Shown here: piece by piece, positions 25,576 to 37,216 of the stretch
Position numbering within the stretch: position 1 is the first letter of the stretch
How the letters are laid out: each line of letters opens with the position of its first letter
Assembly (NCBI GenBank): GCA_023897205.1
Contig: JAHWDD010000004.1
Coordinates: 4,278,001-4,342,000, forward strand
DNA length: 64,000 bases
Source: Exophiala sp. HKRS030
Taxonomy: Eukaryota; Ascomycota; Eurotiomycetes; Chaetothyriales; Herpotrichiellaceae
Direction of reading: 5' to 3'
The notes under the pieces: generated by a model
Databases searched by the model: none
What the model saw: only the letters and a program-made list of their open reading frames with translations
Told to the model about the DNA's origin: nothing
Program-made: the position numbers and the translations under genes

Positions 25576-26746
25576 GATGGTTTTTCAATGCGCCAGATCC
25601 ATGCGAGAAAAAGTTGTCGTGTGCACTGGCAAAATCATAGTAATCGAACAAGTGCCAAACAAAGATCGCGGGCACGAGCGCGTGCCACTTTAGACGCGCA
25701 TCAGAGGAACCCGTAAATGTTAATTATGATGTGGGGTAAAAGTGGTGGTTAACTACATGTACTGTAAACAGCCATCACGGCTCTAGTCCTAACAGCAAGT
25801 GGCTATCTCATCACGCTAGAAAGAGTCTAGTGATGCTAGCACCTTCAAGCTGGTTAACAACTGTACAAGGCTGTGTGTGAACTGAACAACCTCCAGCCGT
25901 ACTCGAACCGACTTTGGACTTGGAGGTATGTACCTTCTCGTGCACACCTTGAATCCTTTAAGCCCTTTCAACCCATTATACAGGTCTTTGAACGCTGGAT
26001 ACAGGCAAATGTAACCGCAAATGAGTCCACTCAGCACCTAAATGCGCCGCGTCCAGGATGGCGAGACCAGAACTCGTACTCTGATGCCAACAGCCAGCAT
26101 GGCTTCTGAATACGTGGCACCCCATTCTGCTGGTATCGGACCGACAAATATATCCTGACTGACGTTGGTAAGGCTTCTCAGGCCGACCTGATCTATCGAA
26201 GGGAATGCGCATATTGTGGATGGTCGGTGCTTCACACGCCGACAACACCGACGCACTGCCATCGGTGGTCGTAATCCGACACGACACGCAAGGCTGCGGC
26301 CTCTATCTTTATCATCTTCATTTTTCTTGGCTGCCCAACCACCCTCCTTTCACGATAGATGAGATGCAAATGTTGTTGCAGAGTCCGACGAGGGATACCA
26401 GATCAGGACGTATGAATCGTCATCATCCGGCGGTGTCCATTATCTTGGTGATGATGCGTCGTCAAAGCCGTCCGGACATCTTTACTGGCTGGGTTCCGCA
26501 GATTCTCCCAATATGGTTGTTCCTGAGCAGATAGATACGGTCATGCTGCGATGATCATTGCAAGTCGTCGGCACATCGAGGCAGTAGCTGACCTCGTTTG
26601 GGGCCTAGCCAGAGAGACACAAAGATATAAGTAGCCATGCCTTCCTCGACACTGACCTCAATATCAGGCAGCAAGAGAACAGTACCATCAATACAAACCT
26701 TGAATCCTAAGACATCCAACACGAAAGATAAAAACCCTCTGGCAAG
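25576..26746. other. Intergenic region, divergent promoters
   Basis: 1.17 kb between the checkpoint gene start and the small secreted protein start. No supported gene. Two ACGCG cores (25679-25683 on the minus strand, 25694-25699 on the plus strand) lie about 105-125 bases upstream of the checkpoint gene ATG. A TATA-like GATATAAG lies at 26624-26631 ahead of the secreted-protein gene. Confidence 0.55.
26624..26631 (+). promoter_or_regulatory. TATA-like box upstream of the small secreted protein gene
   Basis: GATATAAG about 115 bases before the ATG at 26747. The position and sequence fit a TATA element of a regulated gene; it is a suggestion only. Confidence 0.35.
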
Positions 26747-27082
26747 ATGAAGACCTCAATCCTCGCCGCCCTTGCATTCTCTTCGCTGGCTTTGGCCTCA
26801 CCGGTTGGCCCTTTCCCCTCCAACCTTAACGGCACGACCACAGCGGGAACACATTCTTCCCTTACCGCAGCGGCTCTCAATCCAACCGGAGAGTCTGTCT
26901 ACGTGAACAGCAGTACTCCATTCACCAGTGGCATCTTCGCGAGAGACACTAGAAGACGGAGCCCCCAGGGAGGTTCTTTCTCAGCTGGTACTTTTTCCAA
27001 CGGAACCTTTCCAACTGCGACATCTGGGATAGCTTTTCCAACTGGGACTTTCACCGCCAACCCTTTCACAACAAGTGCCTAA
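26747..27082 (+). CDS. Small secreted protein with Gly-Thr-Phe repeats
   Basis: 111 residues, single exon. Residues 1-18 form a clear signal peptide (MKTSILAALAFSSLALAS) with a likely cleavage after an Ala-Ser pair. The mature protein is rich in Ser, Thr and Gly, has no cysteine, and has two N-x-T/S glycosylation sites near residues 28 and 54. Residues 66-71 (RDTRRR) look like a Kex2-type processing site. The segment after it consists of short degenerate repeats built on GTF or FPTGTF (SAGTFSNGTFPT, IAFPTGTFTA). This could be a cell-wall-associated or processed secreted peptide precursor. I do not recognise a named family, and an effector role is speculation. Confidence 0.75.
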   Translation: MKTSILAALAFSSLALASPVGPFPSNLNGTTTAGTHSSLTAAALNPTGESVYVNSSTPFTSGIFARDTRRRSPQGGSFSAGTFSNGTFPTATSGIAFPTGTFTANPFTTSA

Positions 27083-27531
27083 TTCCCTCTCACTATCGTG
27101 TCATACGTTATCATGACAACAAAAGTTCATCAAGTTGTCGCCGAAAGAACCCCGAGACGCATCGACCGATATGATATTCCTTGATCAGACGCCTTTACGA
27201 TTATTCTACGATTTGATTAGACGAAATGAGACACCCTTCACTTAACCTCTGTTATTTACGTCGATATAAATAATCATTTCTCGGTATAGAATACACCAAC
27301 GAGCAGATTAGAACGGACCTTCAGCGGCAGGACCTGATGTTACGGGTAGACTATTACATTGAACATGATAGACCAAACAGTTGTACAACTCAAATTCAGC
27401 ATGTCATAATACATTATTCCTTGTACTCCCGTATAAGTCCCAAAACGTGATACCTGCGTTAGAGCAAAGCCTTTATCCGTAACTGTTCATCAAACCACAC
27501 CGAAATCCGATCGGGAATGGAGCGGGTTGAA
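27083..27531. other. Intergenic region between convergent genes
   Basis: 450 bases, AT-rich, between the secreted-protein stop and the MCM5 stop. It probably holds both 3' untranslated regions. Nothing else was seen. Confidence 0.6.
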
Positions 27532-29762
27532 TTACACACCACTCCTGTACACTTGGCTGCCACCACTTCTTAATCTTACAGTCTCTCTGCGCTGTAGGAC
27601 GTGTAGTGCTCTTGCCAATGCTGCCTCGCTATACCCTCGCCCCTGCACAAATTCACGCCTGAGCGTTGCCAGGCTCGTACTCCAGCCGATGGGAAGACGT
27701 CGTCTAAGTTCTTCTTCTACTTTACCTACTTCGTCCATGAGCTCGCGATTCGCGCTCATCCCGCCTGCGCCTTCACCTTGCGATACAGCATCCATGGTAC
27801 TTGCAAGGAAGAGACGAATTGCCTCATCCACGTGGTGTTCCTCGGCAACCGGTGAAAGTGTCAATTTCGCAAGTGATTCTGTGATACGAATGATGGCTTC
27901 GAGCTGACGAACGGTGATGGGAATCGAAGATCGTACGTTGCTGTTCCTTTCGGCACGGGCGACACGGTCACGAATGGAAACAAAGTGGGACGACAGTTTC
28001 TCTGCTGCAGTAGCCGAGAGACGAGGAGCACATCGCCTATTTACAGCGTCAGTTGTTTTCATTACTGGCGTCTTGAGAGGTCCTGAACTTACGACTTGCA
28101 GAAACTGATGTATCTCTTCATCTTCTCCACAGAAATCTCTGACTCCGCCTGTTCCTCGACACCTTGGTTGCCCATATGAATGCTCATAACGTGCTTGGCA
28201 ATAGTTTCGTCACGATTTCGATCGTGATCATCTCGAACAATGAAGATCATATCAAAACGAGAGAGAATTGTCGTCTGGAAATCGATGTTCTCGCCAGGAG
28301 ACTTGAGGTCATCATAACGCCCGAAAATAGGATTGGCGGCAGCAAGGACTGATGTGCGTGCGTTGAGTATGGTGGTAATGCCAGCTTTCGCAATAGAGAT
28401 GGTCTGTTGTTCCATGGCTTCATGAATCGCCACACGGTCCTCGTCCCGCATCTTGTCGAATTCATCGATACAGACTACACCGCCATCCGCGAGAACCATG
28501 GCGCCACCTTCCAGGTAGAATTCGCGTGTCTGTGTATCGCGTTGGACAGATGCTGTTAGACCTGCGGCTGATGAACCCTTGCCAGACGTGTAGATTGCAA
28601 TAGGAGAGACTTTCTCGACGAACTTGAGGAGTTGAGACTTCGCCGTACCAGGGTCACCAAGCAGGAGGACGTTGATGTCCCCTCGAAGTTTCATACCGTC
28701 AGGGAGTATCTTTTTGGAACCACCCATTAAAAGGCATGCGACGGCCTTCTTGATGTCCATATTGCCGTAAATTGAAGGGGCAATGCAACGGGCGAAGCGA
28801 TCATACAAGTCCGGTGACCGAGCCAATTCTTCAAATTCCTGCACTTCTTCATCGGAAAAGCTAGCACCACTGGCAGAGTGGTCGACGTCTGTTGAGATGC
28901 CAACAGCTCGGAGATATGGATTCCGAATGGCAATAGCATCCTTCTTCGAGCCTTTATTTCGTTGGTAAATTGAGAAGACACCCATTATCGTACACCTCGA
29001 ACCAGGAACAACTCGGTTTGTCAAATAGCGGTCCGCCGAAACGAGAATGTGTCTGGGGAGTTCGCCAACGGGTACCTGATCTGGAGCCTCTTGCAGCTTA
29101 AGAATCTGCTGATCCATAAATTGAGAATCTTCGTGGACCACGAAATACGGGTCCATTGGACATGGATCTCCCGACTCTGTCCCGGGATTCTTAATTCTTC
29201 CACATGTCCTTGGTAGAGTTATGCCTGTAAAACCGCCCTCCACAGCAATTTTTTGAACGTGTTCGCAGTTGCGGCACTGGATGTTGAGTAGTGTGGCTTT
29301 TGACGAGAGCGTCGATGCTCCGATGACGATGCCCGGTATACGGACCAGGCGTGAGACGTTCGTCGCGTTAAGATCCCGGATAGAGATGTGGTCGACGGAG
29401 GAATGAAGAAGGAGTTGGTGTTGAGGAAGCTCGACATCGGTGGTATGTGGGAAGACGATTCTTTGCGAGCATTGCTTCAATGCGGCTTCGAATAATGGAA
29501 TGGTGTCCGATGGATCGGTGGTTAGCCGATGCGCGAGTTCTTCGTTGTACGAGATCAAATGGCTCAGATCGACATCGCAGTAATATTGTTTGACCAGTAC
29601 GTTCTCCCGGATTTGATCGCGGTAGATGTATGTGCCGTCAATCTGGAAGGCGAGGATGAACTCCCTGAGTTTTGCTTGCAACTCTGTGCGCGGTTCTGAT
29701 GCTTCGTCGGGATGAGCAGGAAGTACACTCAGCGAGTACGCAGATCGACTGTCTAAAGCCAT
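27532..29762 (-). CDS. MCM5: DNA replication licensing factor MCM5
   Basis: Two exons, 29762-28093 and 28036-27532, joined by a 56-nt intron (donor GTAAGT, branch CTGAC) inside the conserved CKSRCAPRL segment, give 724 residues, the normal MCM5 length. Visible elements are a zinc-finger region near residue 160-190 (CRNC, then two later cysteines), Walker [11 protein letters not shown] near residue 370, Walker [11 protein letters not shown] near 430, and the arginine-finger SRFD near 500. The C-terminus is the winged-helix region. MCM5 is one of six subunits of the Mcm2-7 replicative helicase. The ATG at 29762 was chosen over an in-frame upstream non-ATG extension because [13 protein letters not shown] is the usual family start. 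An MCB box lies 96 bases upstream. Confidence 0.97.
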
Positions 29763-30132
29763 ATTGAAGTTGTTGCTGTGGTTATCGAGTGTATGAGATT
29801 GTGTGGTGTTGCATGAGGGTAAAGGGGACACATGAATTGACAATGGTTTGTCGCGACACGCGTTACCGCGTCGCGCGTAAAGTAGTTGCAGTCGGCGAAA
29901 CAGAATATCCGGGCTCCGTCCCCAGACTCGATTATGATTATCGTTGCGTGTCCTTCAGCGCAGTGTACCCGGAGTATCAGCAAACCATTCGCGCCGTCCA
30001 CATGCCACTGAATACAAAACATGGGCTTATTGAGCATACGAATAGCTATTCCTACAAGGATATATCTAGCCTCACTGTCTGTATGAATTGACTGCTAATG
30101 CCGCCGAAACAGCTGCCTGCGGCATTTTCAAT
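29763..30132. promoter_or_regulatory. Divergent MCM5 / VPS54 promoter region
   Basis: 370 bases separate the two predicted start codons, which point away from each other. The MCM5-proximal part contains a cluster of CG-rich elements (29851-29878), including a perfect MCB hexamer. No open frame of note. If VPS54 has an upstream exon the region would be shorter. Confidence 0.7.
29858..29863. promoter_or_regulatory. MCB box (ACGCGT), predicted MBF site
   Basis: ACGCGT is the MluI cell-cycle box bound by the Mbp1-Swi6 complex (MBF), which drives G1/S expression of replication genes including MCM genes in yeasts. It lies 96 bases upstream of the MCM5 ATG and is followed by further CGCG cores at 29867-29877. 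Sequence and position are directly visible; binding is inferred. Confidence 0.65.
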
Positions 30133-33100
30133 ATGGCCTCGCCAATCAGGCCTCGCGCAGAGGCATCCTTTGTATCCCCGACCGCGAGTACACCTTCGGG
30201 GGGATATCCCTTCCCTGATGTATCGCAGAGGCAGCATGGACCTAGGGGAACCATGCGACGGGGGTCGACAGCAAGCTCAATCGCGAGTATAGGAGGAGCC
30301 TTAGACACGGGGTCGATCAATCATCCTACCATCGCTGAAACGAGTCAGAATGCCATCTCAACACTTCTTCAGCATCCTATTATGCGCACTGGTCTCTCCG
30401 CAAGCACTGCCGTTCCTTCGAACGGCTACAAAACCCCAACCCATCGGGATATCCCTCCAGTTGCGTTAACGAACATCCCTCATATTGAGTCCAAAGCCTT
30501 TCATCCATACTTATCACAAGTGGGGTCAATATACGAAGCCTTCCAGCGAGCGAAGAATGAAGGCGAAGGAGAGGCGTCGCTCTTTCAGCGCGACAAGAAG
30601 GACAGCAGAAATGAGGAGTGGGAGGCGATTCTGGCCAAAAGGTTACAAAAATCAGGACATTCTCGTGCAGGGTCTATGAGTTCTACAACCTCAACACCCC
30701 TAGAAACGCCGCAGCCAAAACGGCGACATAGTGGACAACGGCGTCAAGCAGTGACGCCACTGTCCACTATCCCGACAGTATATTCCGAGGAAGACTTTCA
30801 TCTGGAAAATCCAAGAACATTCGACATTGTGTCAGAGCACTCTGAGATCATCCGAGATCCTAACGGAGCTCCGAGTGGGAGGAAGTCATTAGCTACGAAT
30901 GCAATATTGCAGGAGAAGTTGTCCTGGTATATGGATACAGTAGAAGTCCACCTCATCAACTCGATATCTACTGCTTCCAAGTCTTTCTTTTCGGCTCTGG
31001 GCTCCCTAAGAGAACTACACAATGAGGCAGCAGATTCAGTGGACCGGATCCAGAAACTGCGAAAGGAATTAGCCAAGCTCGACAAGGAGATGGCAATAGA
31101 TGGCCTGAAGGTGGTCAATCTCAAGCAACGGCGAGATAATGTTCGTCAACTCGCACAGACAATCATGCAACTTGAAGATATCGTCGCATCAGTTCAGAAC
31201 GCGGAAGATAAGGTAGAGAAAGGTGACATTGACGAGGCCCTGGACGAGCTTGATGATGTCGAGCTGTTGATGGCTGGGAAGGAAATTGCCGCCTCATCTC
31301 CGGAAGACAACGCGCGATATAGACGACGTGATCTCCGGAGAATTAGAGCTCTGGAGGGAGCTTTGGACGATCTAAACCAGCTGAGATTCCGTGCTGGCCG
31401 AGGGTACGAGACGAGATTCCATGGCAGCCTTCTTAGCGACATTAGGCGACACGTCGAGCACACCGAAACCCTTGCTACGCTTCAGCGATGGGGCATAGCG
31501 TACACAAGACCGAAGCCGGGCCAGAGAAGGGCGCCTTCTTCATTCCCTGGTTACATGAACATTGGGTCAGAACTGCGGTCCGAACTCGAAGCCGAAATGA
31601 GAGGATTGTCCAGAGCTAGGTACACGACGCAAGCAGCTACCACATTCCGAGCCATCGTTCTCAGGGAGATGAAGAATATGATCAGAAAACAGTTACCAAG
31701 CTCTAGTGATGACGACAATGTTTCCACGGTATCAGCGTCAACTATGGGAGGGAGGAGTATGAGTCAGCAGGAGAAGTCTTCGATCCTGGCTCGTAACTTG
31801 CGAGCCTTGGATGCTGAAGATTGGTATCAAATGTTGGCTACCATTTATACAAATATCAGCGAGGGTCTTCGGAGACTCAGTGTACAGGTGAAAATTCTGC
31901 TGGATATCACAAGCAACTTACCTGAGCACATGCTCAAGTCTCCTCCCACGAGTCCTGATCCCGCGAATCTCGACCGAGTACGAAGCCCAGGTCGGCCAAG
32001 AGCTACAAGTTCCGTCCAGGCAGAGATGCAGCAAGTTCTTGATTTGTCGAGCTTACTAGGAGAAGGAGTAGACCTTGTTCAGACGCAAATCACCAAAGTT
32101 GTCAAGGTCCGATCGCAACAAAATGCCGAACTGCCACTGGACGACTTCTTGAAATATTTTACTCTCAATCGACTATTCGCGGATGAGTGTGAAGCGATCT
32201 CAGGTCGCAGTGGAACAGCGTTGAAAACTGTTGTTGATTCCCAAATCAAAGATTTTGTTTATCGGTTTGGCGAGTCACAGAAACATGATGTAATCAAGGT
32301 CATGGACAGCGACAAATGGGATGCCAAAGATTTTGGCGATCGTGAAAATAAAATTCTCAGTCGCATCCTTGAAGGCAGCACGAGTGATGCAATGCCATGG
32401 GTCGAGAGCACTATGATCTGGCAGCCTGCTACAAATGGGCTTAAGGACAGCAACGGCAGTGCCACTAATGGATCTGCTGGTACAACGGCAAAAGTACGAA
32501 GTGCTGTCATCGACGAGCAGAAGTATATTCTCCCTGAATCGGCACTGGCCATGCTCCAATCAATGGAATCCTTCCAACACTTGGCTGCTGGTATTCCCAG
32601 CATGAGTCAAGAAGTGGCGACATCACTGCTCGAAACACTGAGGTTCTTCAATTCTCGGAGCTCACAATTGATCCTCGGAGCCGGGGCTACTCGAAGTGCA
32701 GGGCTCAAGAATATTACCACGAAACATTTGGCACTCTCTTCACAGGCACTGAGTTTCGTCGTCGCGTTGATACCTTATGTGAGGGAGTTCTTCCGACGTC
32801 ATCTACCTTCCTCAACTGCCCCACACATCATGACCGAGTTTGACAAAGTCAAGCGTCTGTTTCAAGAGCACCAAAGTGGCATTCATGAGAAATTGGTCGA
32901 CATCATGTCGGGGCGGGCAGCGATGCACGTAAAGTCGATGAAGAATATCGACTGGGAAGAGGCAGCAAAGAACAAAGCTACCTCTGTCTCCCCATATATG
33001 GAGACTCTAACCAAAGAGACCGGCACGTTGCAAAAAGTCCTGGCCAAGCATCTGCCCGAGCCCGTCGTAGCAGGAATCATGGTTCCTGTCTTCTCGAGCT

Positions 33101-33449
33101 ATCGGGAGCAATGGACGAACGCGTATCAAGAGGTAGTTCTCAAATCTGCGGCCGCAAAGGACAGGTAAGACAAAACAAACTCCCAACGTAAAACGAAGGC
33201 CCGGAGCTAACATGACTTTGTAGATTACTTGCTGACGCGGATTTCTTCCACTCGCGACTGAGCAAAATCGATGGATCGGGCGACTTGGGCGAGCACATCG
33301 TCAAGGTTGTGAAAGCAAAAGAGCTAGCTAACAATGTCTCCTCGACCACTTCTGAGACAATTGAAAAACAGAGCGACAAAGTCGAGGCACCTCAGGACAA
33401 AAAGACTTCAGTGGAAGCCAAAGATAATAGGGAAAGGGAAGGGACATAG
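30133..33449 (+). CDS. VPS54: GARP tethering complex subunit Vps54
   Basis: Two exons, 30133-33164 and 33224-33449, joined in phase by a 59-nt intron, give 1085 residues. The start is the first in-frame ATG; an upstream exon is possible. After a Ser/Pro-rich N-terminus of about 160 residues come family hallmarks: the segment LSWYMDTVEVHLINSIS followed by a coiled coil (KLRKELAKLDKEMAIDGL), the central FLKYFTLNRLFADECEAISGRSG, and the late FFNSRSSQLILGAGATRSAGL with KHLALSSQAL. Vps54 forms the GARP complex with Vps51, Vps52 and Vps53, which tethers endosome-derived vesicles at the trans-Golgi. The C-terminal 60 residues encoded by the second exon are charged and variable. Confidence 0.9.
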
Positions 33450-33755
33450 ATCGTCTTGACCCAGTTGGATTTGGAGGATTGAGTAAAAGAATTGGCTGCT
33501 AGATAGCGGTGTTTTCTGAAAAATATACAGAAAAAGACCTACGTTGGCGACAGCATTTGCAATCATCCATGCCCCGACTTTGTCGATTTGTCGTTCAAAT
33601 TTTCACAATTCAAGGTAACATTCAAGGTAACGCGGCGTTATCTTCTCGTTTCTCTTTAATCTCCTGGCGTATGCTGCATCGACGACATTGATTCATTTGA
33701 ACCGTTTTTGCTGAATTTGTTTCAACCACAGATGCCCACTATGTTCTGGTTTGTT
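33450..33755. other. Short intergenic region between convergent genes
   Basis: 306 bases holding the two 3' ends of VPS54 and the cyclase-family gene. Nothing else was seen. Confidence 0.55.
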
Positions 33756-34925
33756 TTAGAAGATGGCAGTGGCATTGACGTGGCTACTGACGCCTCCTGG
33801 CATGTTGGCGGGGGAACTCGAAAAGAAAAAGGTCCAGCGCTTGTTCTTCTTGGCCAGCTCGCTCAGCTTCTCCAGGTCCAGCATCTCGCCGAGGGGCATG
33901 CCCCAGAGCGCGAGGATGTACTCGTGCAGGTAGTACGACTCGGGGGTCGGCCAGCGCTCGAAGCTGGGCGCGTCCCCTCCCACGGCGGCGAAGTAGCAGT
34001 CGTGGAGCCAGTCCTTCATGGCCTCCTCCTGCTTGATCCCCGCCCACGCCTGCTTGCCGCCGTGGGTGCCGTGGCCGCGCAGGGCGAGGGCGTCGCGTTC
34101 CTCGGGCGCCCGGTTGTAGTAGTCCTGCACCCAGCCGGAGCGGATGAGGAGGATGTCGCCGATCTTGACGTCGCCGCCTTGCGAGGCCGGACGGATGTCG
34201 ATGCCCTGCCACTTCCCGCACGCCGCCAGCTCGTCGTACGATATCGCATGGCTCGTCGCCGTGTCGTACTTGATCCCGTGGGCGTCGGCGTACGAGCGGT
34301 AGTCGAGCAGGATGCCGCGGCCGGAGAAGCCGTGCGTGCTCCAGTGGTGGATGCTACATTTGTGGTTGGCCGTCTCGCCGACAATGTCGGCCGCGTGAGT
34401 GTCGTTGTAGAAAGTTTTTGTTCTATTAACGACCACAACGTTTAGAAATGGGCTGGTCACAGTCAAGGAAGTAGGGGAGCGGACTCGTCATTCCACATAC
34501 GCCATATGAGCAAAGTGTCGAAATCCGTCCCATTGGGTCCCGGATTGCGTGTTACAATGATACACATCGTCAAAGGCCACTCCGCCCTCCAGGTCGAGAA
34601 TCTTGTGCTCGAACTTTTGTCGACCAAAGGCCGGCTGTTCGGGAATCGTCAGGGGAAGGTCCAGACGGGCCATTTCACCCGTTCGTATCTCAGACGCGGC
34701 CGCTCTCACTCGAGTCGGCGTCAGGAGATTCAAGCGACCGATGTAGTCGTCCTTGCCCCACACCCATGCTGCCTCGTCGGGAGCGCCGACGATCTTGGGA
34801 AGATTCTTTCGTGTCGGAAATGACGTCGAATCCGGGTCGAAGGGGATTGTGGTTGCTGTTTTGCCGAGAATTGTGTCTTTGATCTGACTCAATCTTCGGC
34901 CAGCTAGGGACAGCGTATCTGCCAT
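33756..34925 (-). CDS. Cyclase-family (kynurenine-formamidase-like) hydrolase
   Basis: Two exons, 34925-34501 and 34422-33756, joined by a 78-nt intron (donor GTATGT) to give 363 residues. The junction reads FAHMATKTFYND, typical of the family. The protein matches the fungal branch of the metal-dependent cyclase superfamily (kynurenine formamidase/dienelactone-like cyclases): GKDDYIGRLNLLTPTRV near residue 57, then QSGTQWDGFRHFAH, the fungal version of HxGTHxDxxxH. Because the first metal ligand position reads Q-S-G-T-Q rather than H-x-G-T-H, activity may differ from classical formamidases. The C-terminal half has DILLIRSGW and a tail ending with NATAIF. Exon 2 is visibly GC-rich. The gene lies in a group of catabolic genes; the substrate is unknown. 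Confidence 0.82.
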
Positions 34926-35808
34926 TTGTGATGTTTGAGCGTTAAAAGAAAAGAGTGGGTGGGTGGGTTAGTGGATGGATGGCAAGCTTGATGGACTCAG
35001 GCTCAGTCAGTACAAGTACTAATATTGACAATATTGGCTTGTTAATGGTGATGATCGATCGTTATACGAAGACGTTCAAGCAGATTCAGATTTAGGATGC
35101 TGGTGAAGCACTAAGATCAAACCGTCTCATCCCCGAGGTTCTTCGGGTCATGATGATGATATCCACCACCCACCAGAAAGAGGGGCTGCCTTCATCCACA
35201 AGGCTTCCACCATTGTTTTCCAGGTTTGTAGGGATTCCCCCCGCTCATACTCCGTACATTGGTTGATGGTAGTGTTGGTAGCCTCAGTCTCTGACATGCA
35301 TATCCTTGTAATGACGGTGTTTGTGTCACTTGTAAGGTGTGTTCATGTCTGCAAAACGATAACACGGAAGTATGAAGTAGCCTACGCGATGGCAATCACC
35401 TCGTATTCGCACTCGCACTCGTATGCGGGGAAAGCTCCGGATAAATTCAGCCTCGGCATCAAACCCGTATGGACTTGTATTTTTGATATGTCGATGATCC
35501 TTCACTACAGACACATCGACACAGGGCGGCTTGGATAGCCTGATATCGTGCATCAATGTGGGCTTCGGAACACTAACAACATCGAGTGATATAGCCGCTT
35601 TATGGTGCACTTTTGAACCTCAACCAACCCCTCGCACATTGAATCTCCAACGACACTTGATCAGTGCTTTGTACAAATGGTCAAGCTTGATTATATCTTA
35701 CCTTTCCCTTAGACATCGGCTCGGGCTTCGAACGGAAATATATATTTCATCTTCTTGCCTGTGTTTCCGCGGTCCCAGTGTTATTCTCGGGATAAGGAGA
35801 ACTTGAAA
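34926..35808. other. Intergenic region, divergent promoters
   Basis: 880 bases between the divergent starts of the cyclase-family gene and the PhyH-type dioxygenase gene. No supported gene. A TACTCCGTAC motif is at 35250 and a short CACTCG repeat near 35410. It probably holds both promoters. Confidence 0.55.
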
Positions 35809-37038
35809 ATGGGAGACACGACACCGCTTTCAAATAACCGAGACGGCGATACGCATACCGACGGCATCAACGGGGCACGACGCATTCCAAGAAGACTCTA
35901 CTCTCTCAATCAACCACCTTCACTCGAACATTTCAAACAACTCTGTGTCCAAAACACCGATGCGACTCTCTATCCGCACGCAAAATCCGTAATATCAAAC
36001 GTCCCAATCTATGACATTACTTCTTTACCAACCCACGCAGAGATTGATGAGATCCAAGACGAATGGCACCATATTCTCCTTTCAGGTCCCGGAGTTTTTG
36101 TCATCCGCAACTTCGTCCGCGATGCCGCATTACTACAGCGCATCAACGCAGCTTTCACAGAAATCATCGACTTCGAATCTCGGTCCTCTTCAAAGGGAGA
36201 CCATTTTGCCGCTTCTGGTAACAATGCACGTATCTGGAACTCTTTCCAAAAGCACGCCGAACACCACCCACCCAGCTTTGTACGCTACTACTCGAACCCT
36301 TGGCTACGTCGAGTCTGTGAAAGTTGGCTGGGACCATCCTACCAAGTCACGGCGCAGGTCAACCTGGTCAGACCGGGCGGGAAACCTCAAGTCAGCCACC
36401 GAGATTACCATCTGGGGTTTCAAACGGCCGAGTCGTGCTCTCGATACCCAAAAGTCACTCAGGTGGCGAGTCAGTACCTCACGTTGCAAGGGGCCGTGGC
36501 GCACTCGGACATGCCTCTCGAGAGTGGGCCGACGCGGTTTCTGCCATTTTCCCAGCAATTCGACCAAGGTTTCATGGCGTACCGCCTCGGAGAGTTCATC
36601 GACTACTTTGACCAAAACTGGGTCAGTGTGGATTTGAAGATGGGCGACGCCGTTTTTTTCAACCCGGCGCTGTTCCATGCCGCAGGAGAGAACCGCACAA
36701 CAAATGTCGAGAGAAGCGCCAACCTCTTACAGATCAGCAGCGCGTTCGGGAGGACCATGGAGAGCATCGACACGGCCACCATCATCGACAAATGCTGGGA
36801 TGATGTGCAGAAATTGTGTGAGCAAGGCAGCACCACGCAAGATGAGATAGATTCCCTCTTGGCCGCCATCGGTGAGGGATACCCTTTTCCGACCAATCTC
36901 GACCGCCGTCCACCGGCACCCGGAGGGATGGCACCCGAAAGTGAGGTGGACATTCTTCATCGGGCATTGAACCAAGGGTGGAACAAGGAAGAGGTATCAT
37001 CAGCCATCACGACCGTTAGAAAAGATTCAATGTCATGA
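35809..37038 (+). CDS. Phytanoyl-CoA dioxygenase (PhyH) family protein
   Basis: Single exon, 409 residues from the ATG at 35809. PhyH-type enzymes are Fe(II)/2-oxoglutarate dioxygenases that hydroxylate acyl-CoAs or small metabolites. The iron facial triad is visible as H-x-D in VSHRDYHLGF (His197, Asp199) and the distal histidine in ALFHAAGENRT (His290), with arginines at 296 and 302 as candidates for 2-oxoglutarate binding. MPLESGPTRFLPFSQQF precedes the C-terminal half of the barrel, as expected. No peroxisomal tail is present (ends SMS), so phytanate oxidation itself is unlikely. It converges with the alcohol dehydrogenase gene and diverges from the cyclase-family gene, suggesting a shared catabolic or biosynthetic context. 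Confidence 0.85.
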   Translation: MGDTTPLSNNRDGDTHTDGINGARRIPRRLYSLNQPPSLEHFKQLCVQNTDATLYPHAKSVISNVPIYDITSLPTHAEIDEIQDEWHHILLSGPGVFVIRNFVRDAALLQRINAAFTEIIDFESRSSSKGDHFAASGNNARIWNSFQKHAEHHPPSFVRYYSNPWLRRVCESWLGPSYQVTAQVNLVRPGGKPQVSHRDYHLGFQTAESCSRYPKVTQVASQYLTLQGAVAHSDMPLESGPTRFLPFSQQFDQGFMAYRLGEFIDYFDQNWVSVDLKMGDAVFFNPALFHAAGENRTTNVERSANLLQISSAFGRTMESIDTATIIDKCWDDVQKLCEQGSTTQDEIDSLLAAIGEGYPFPTNLDRRPPAPGGMAPESEVDILHRALNQGWNKEEVSSAITTVRKDSMS

Positions 37039-37216
37039 GACATCTCCGCGATATAATAAAGGCAAGCTCAATTTTATCAAGTCGAGAACCAGCATACACA
37101 ATACATGTGCATAGCTGGAGAATGCTACAAGCCTGTAGTTTTGTAGATAGTAGCTCCGATCACGGTCTTCCTGATAGTATAGATATCTCTCTCGTACACG
37201 GAAGAAACAATCCCAA

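Noticed and set aside
33708..34445. 245-codon plus-strand frame rich in Val, Ala, Arg
   Set aside because: Antisense to the GC-rich exon of the cyclase-family gene. High GC removes stops in the opposite strand; no motif supports it.
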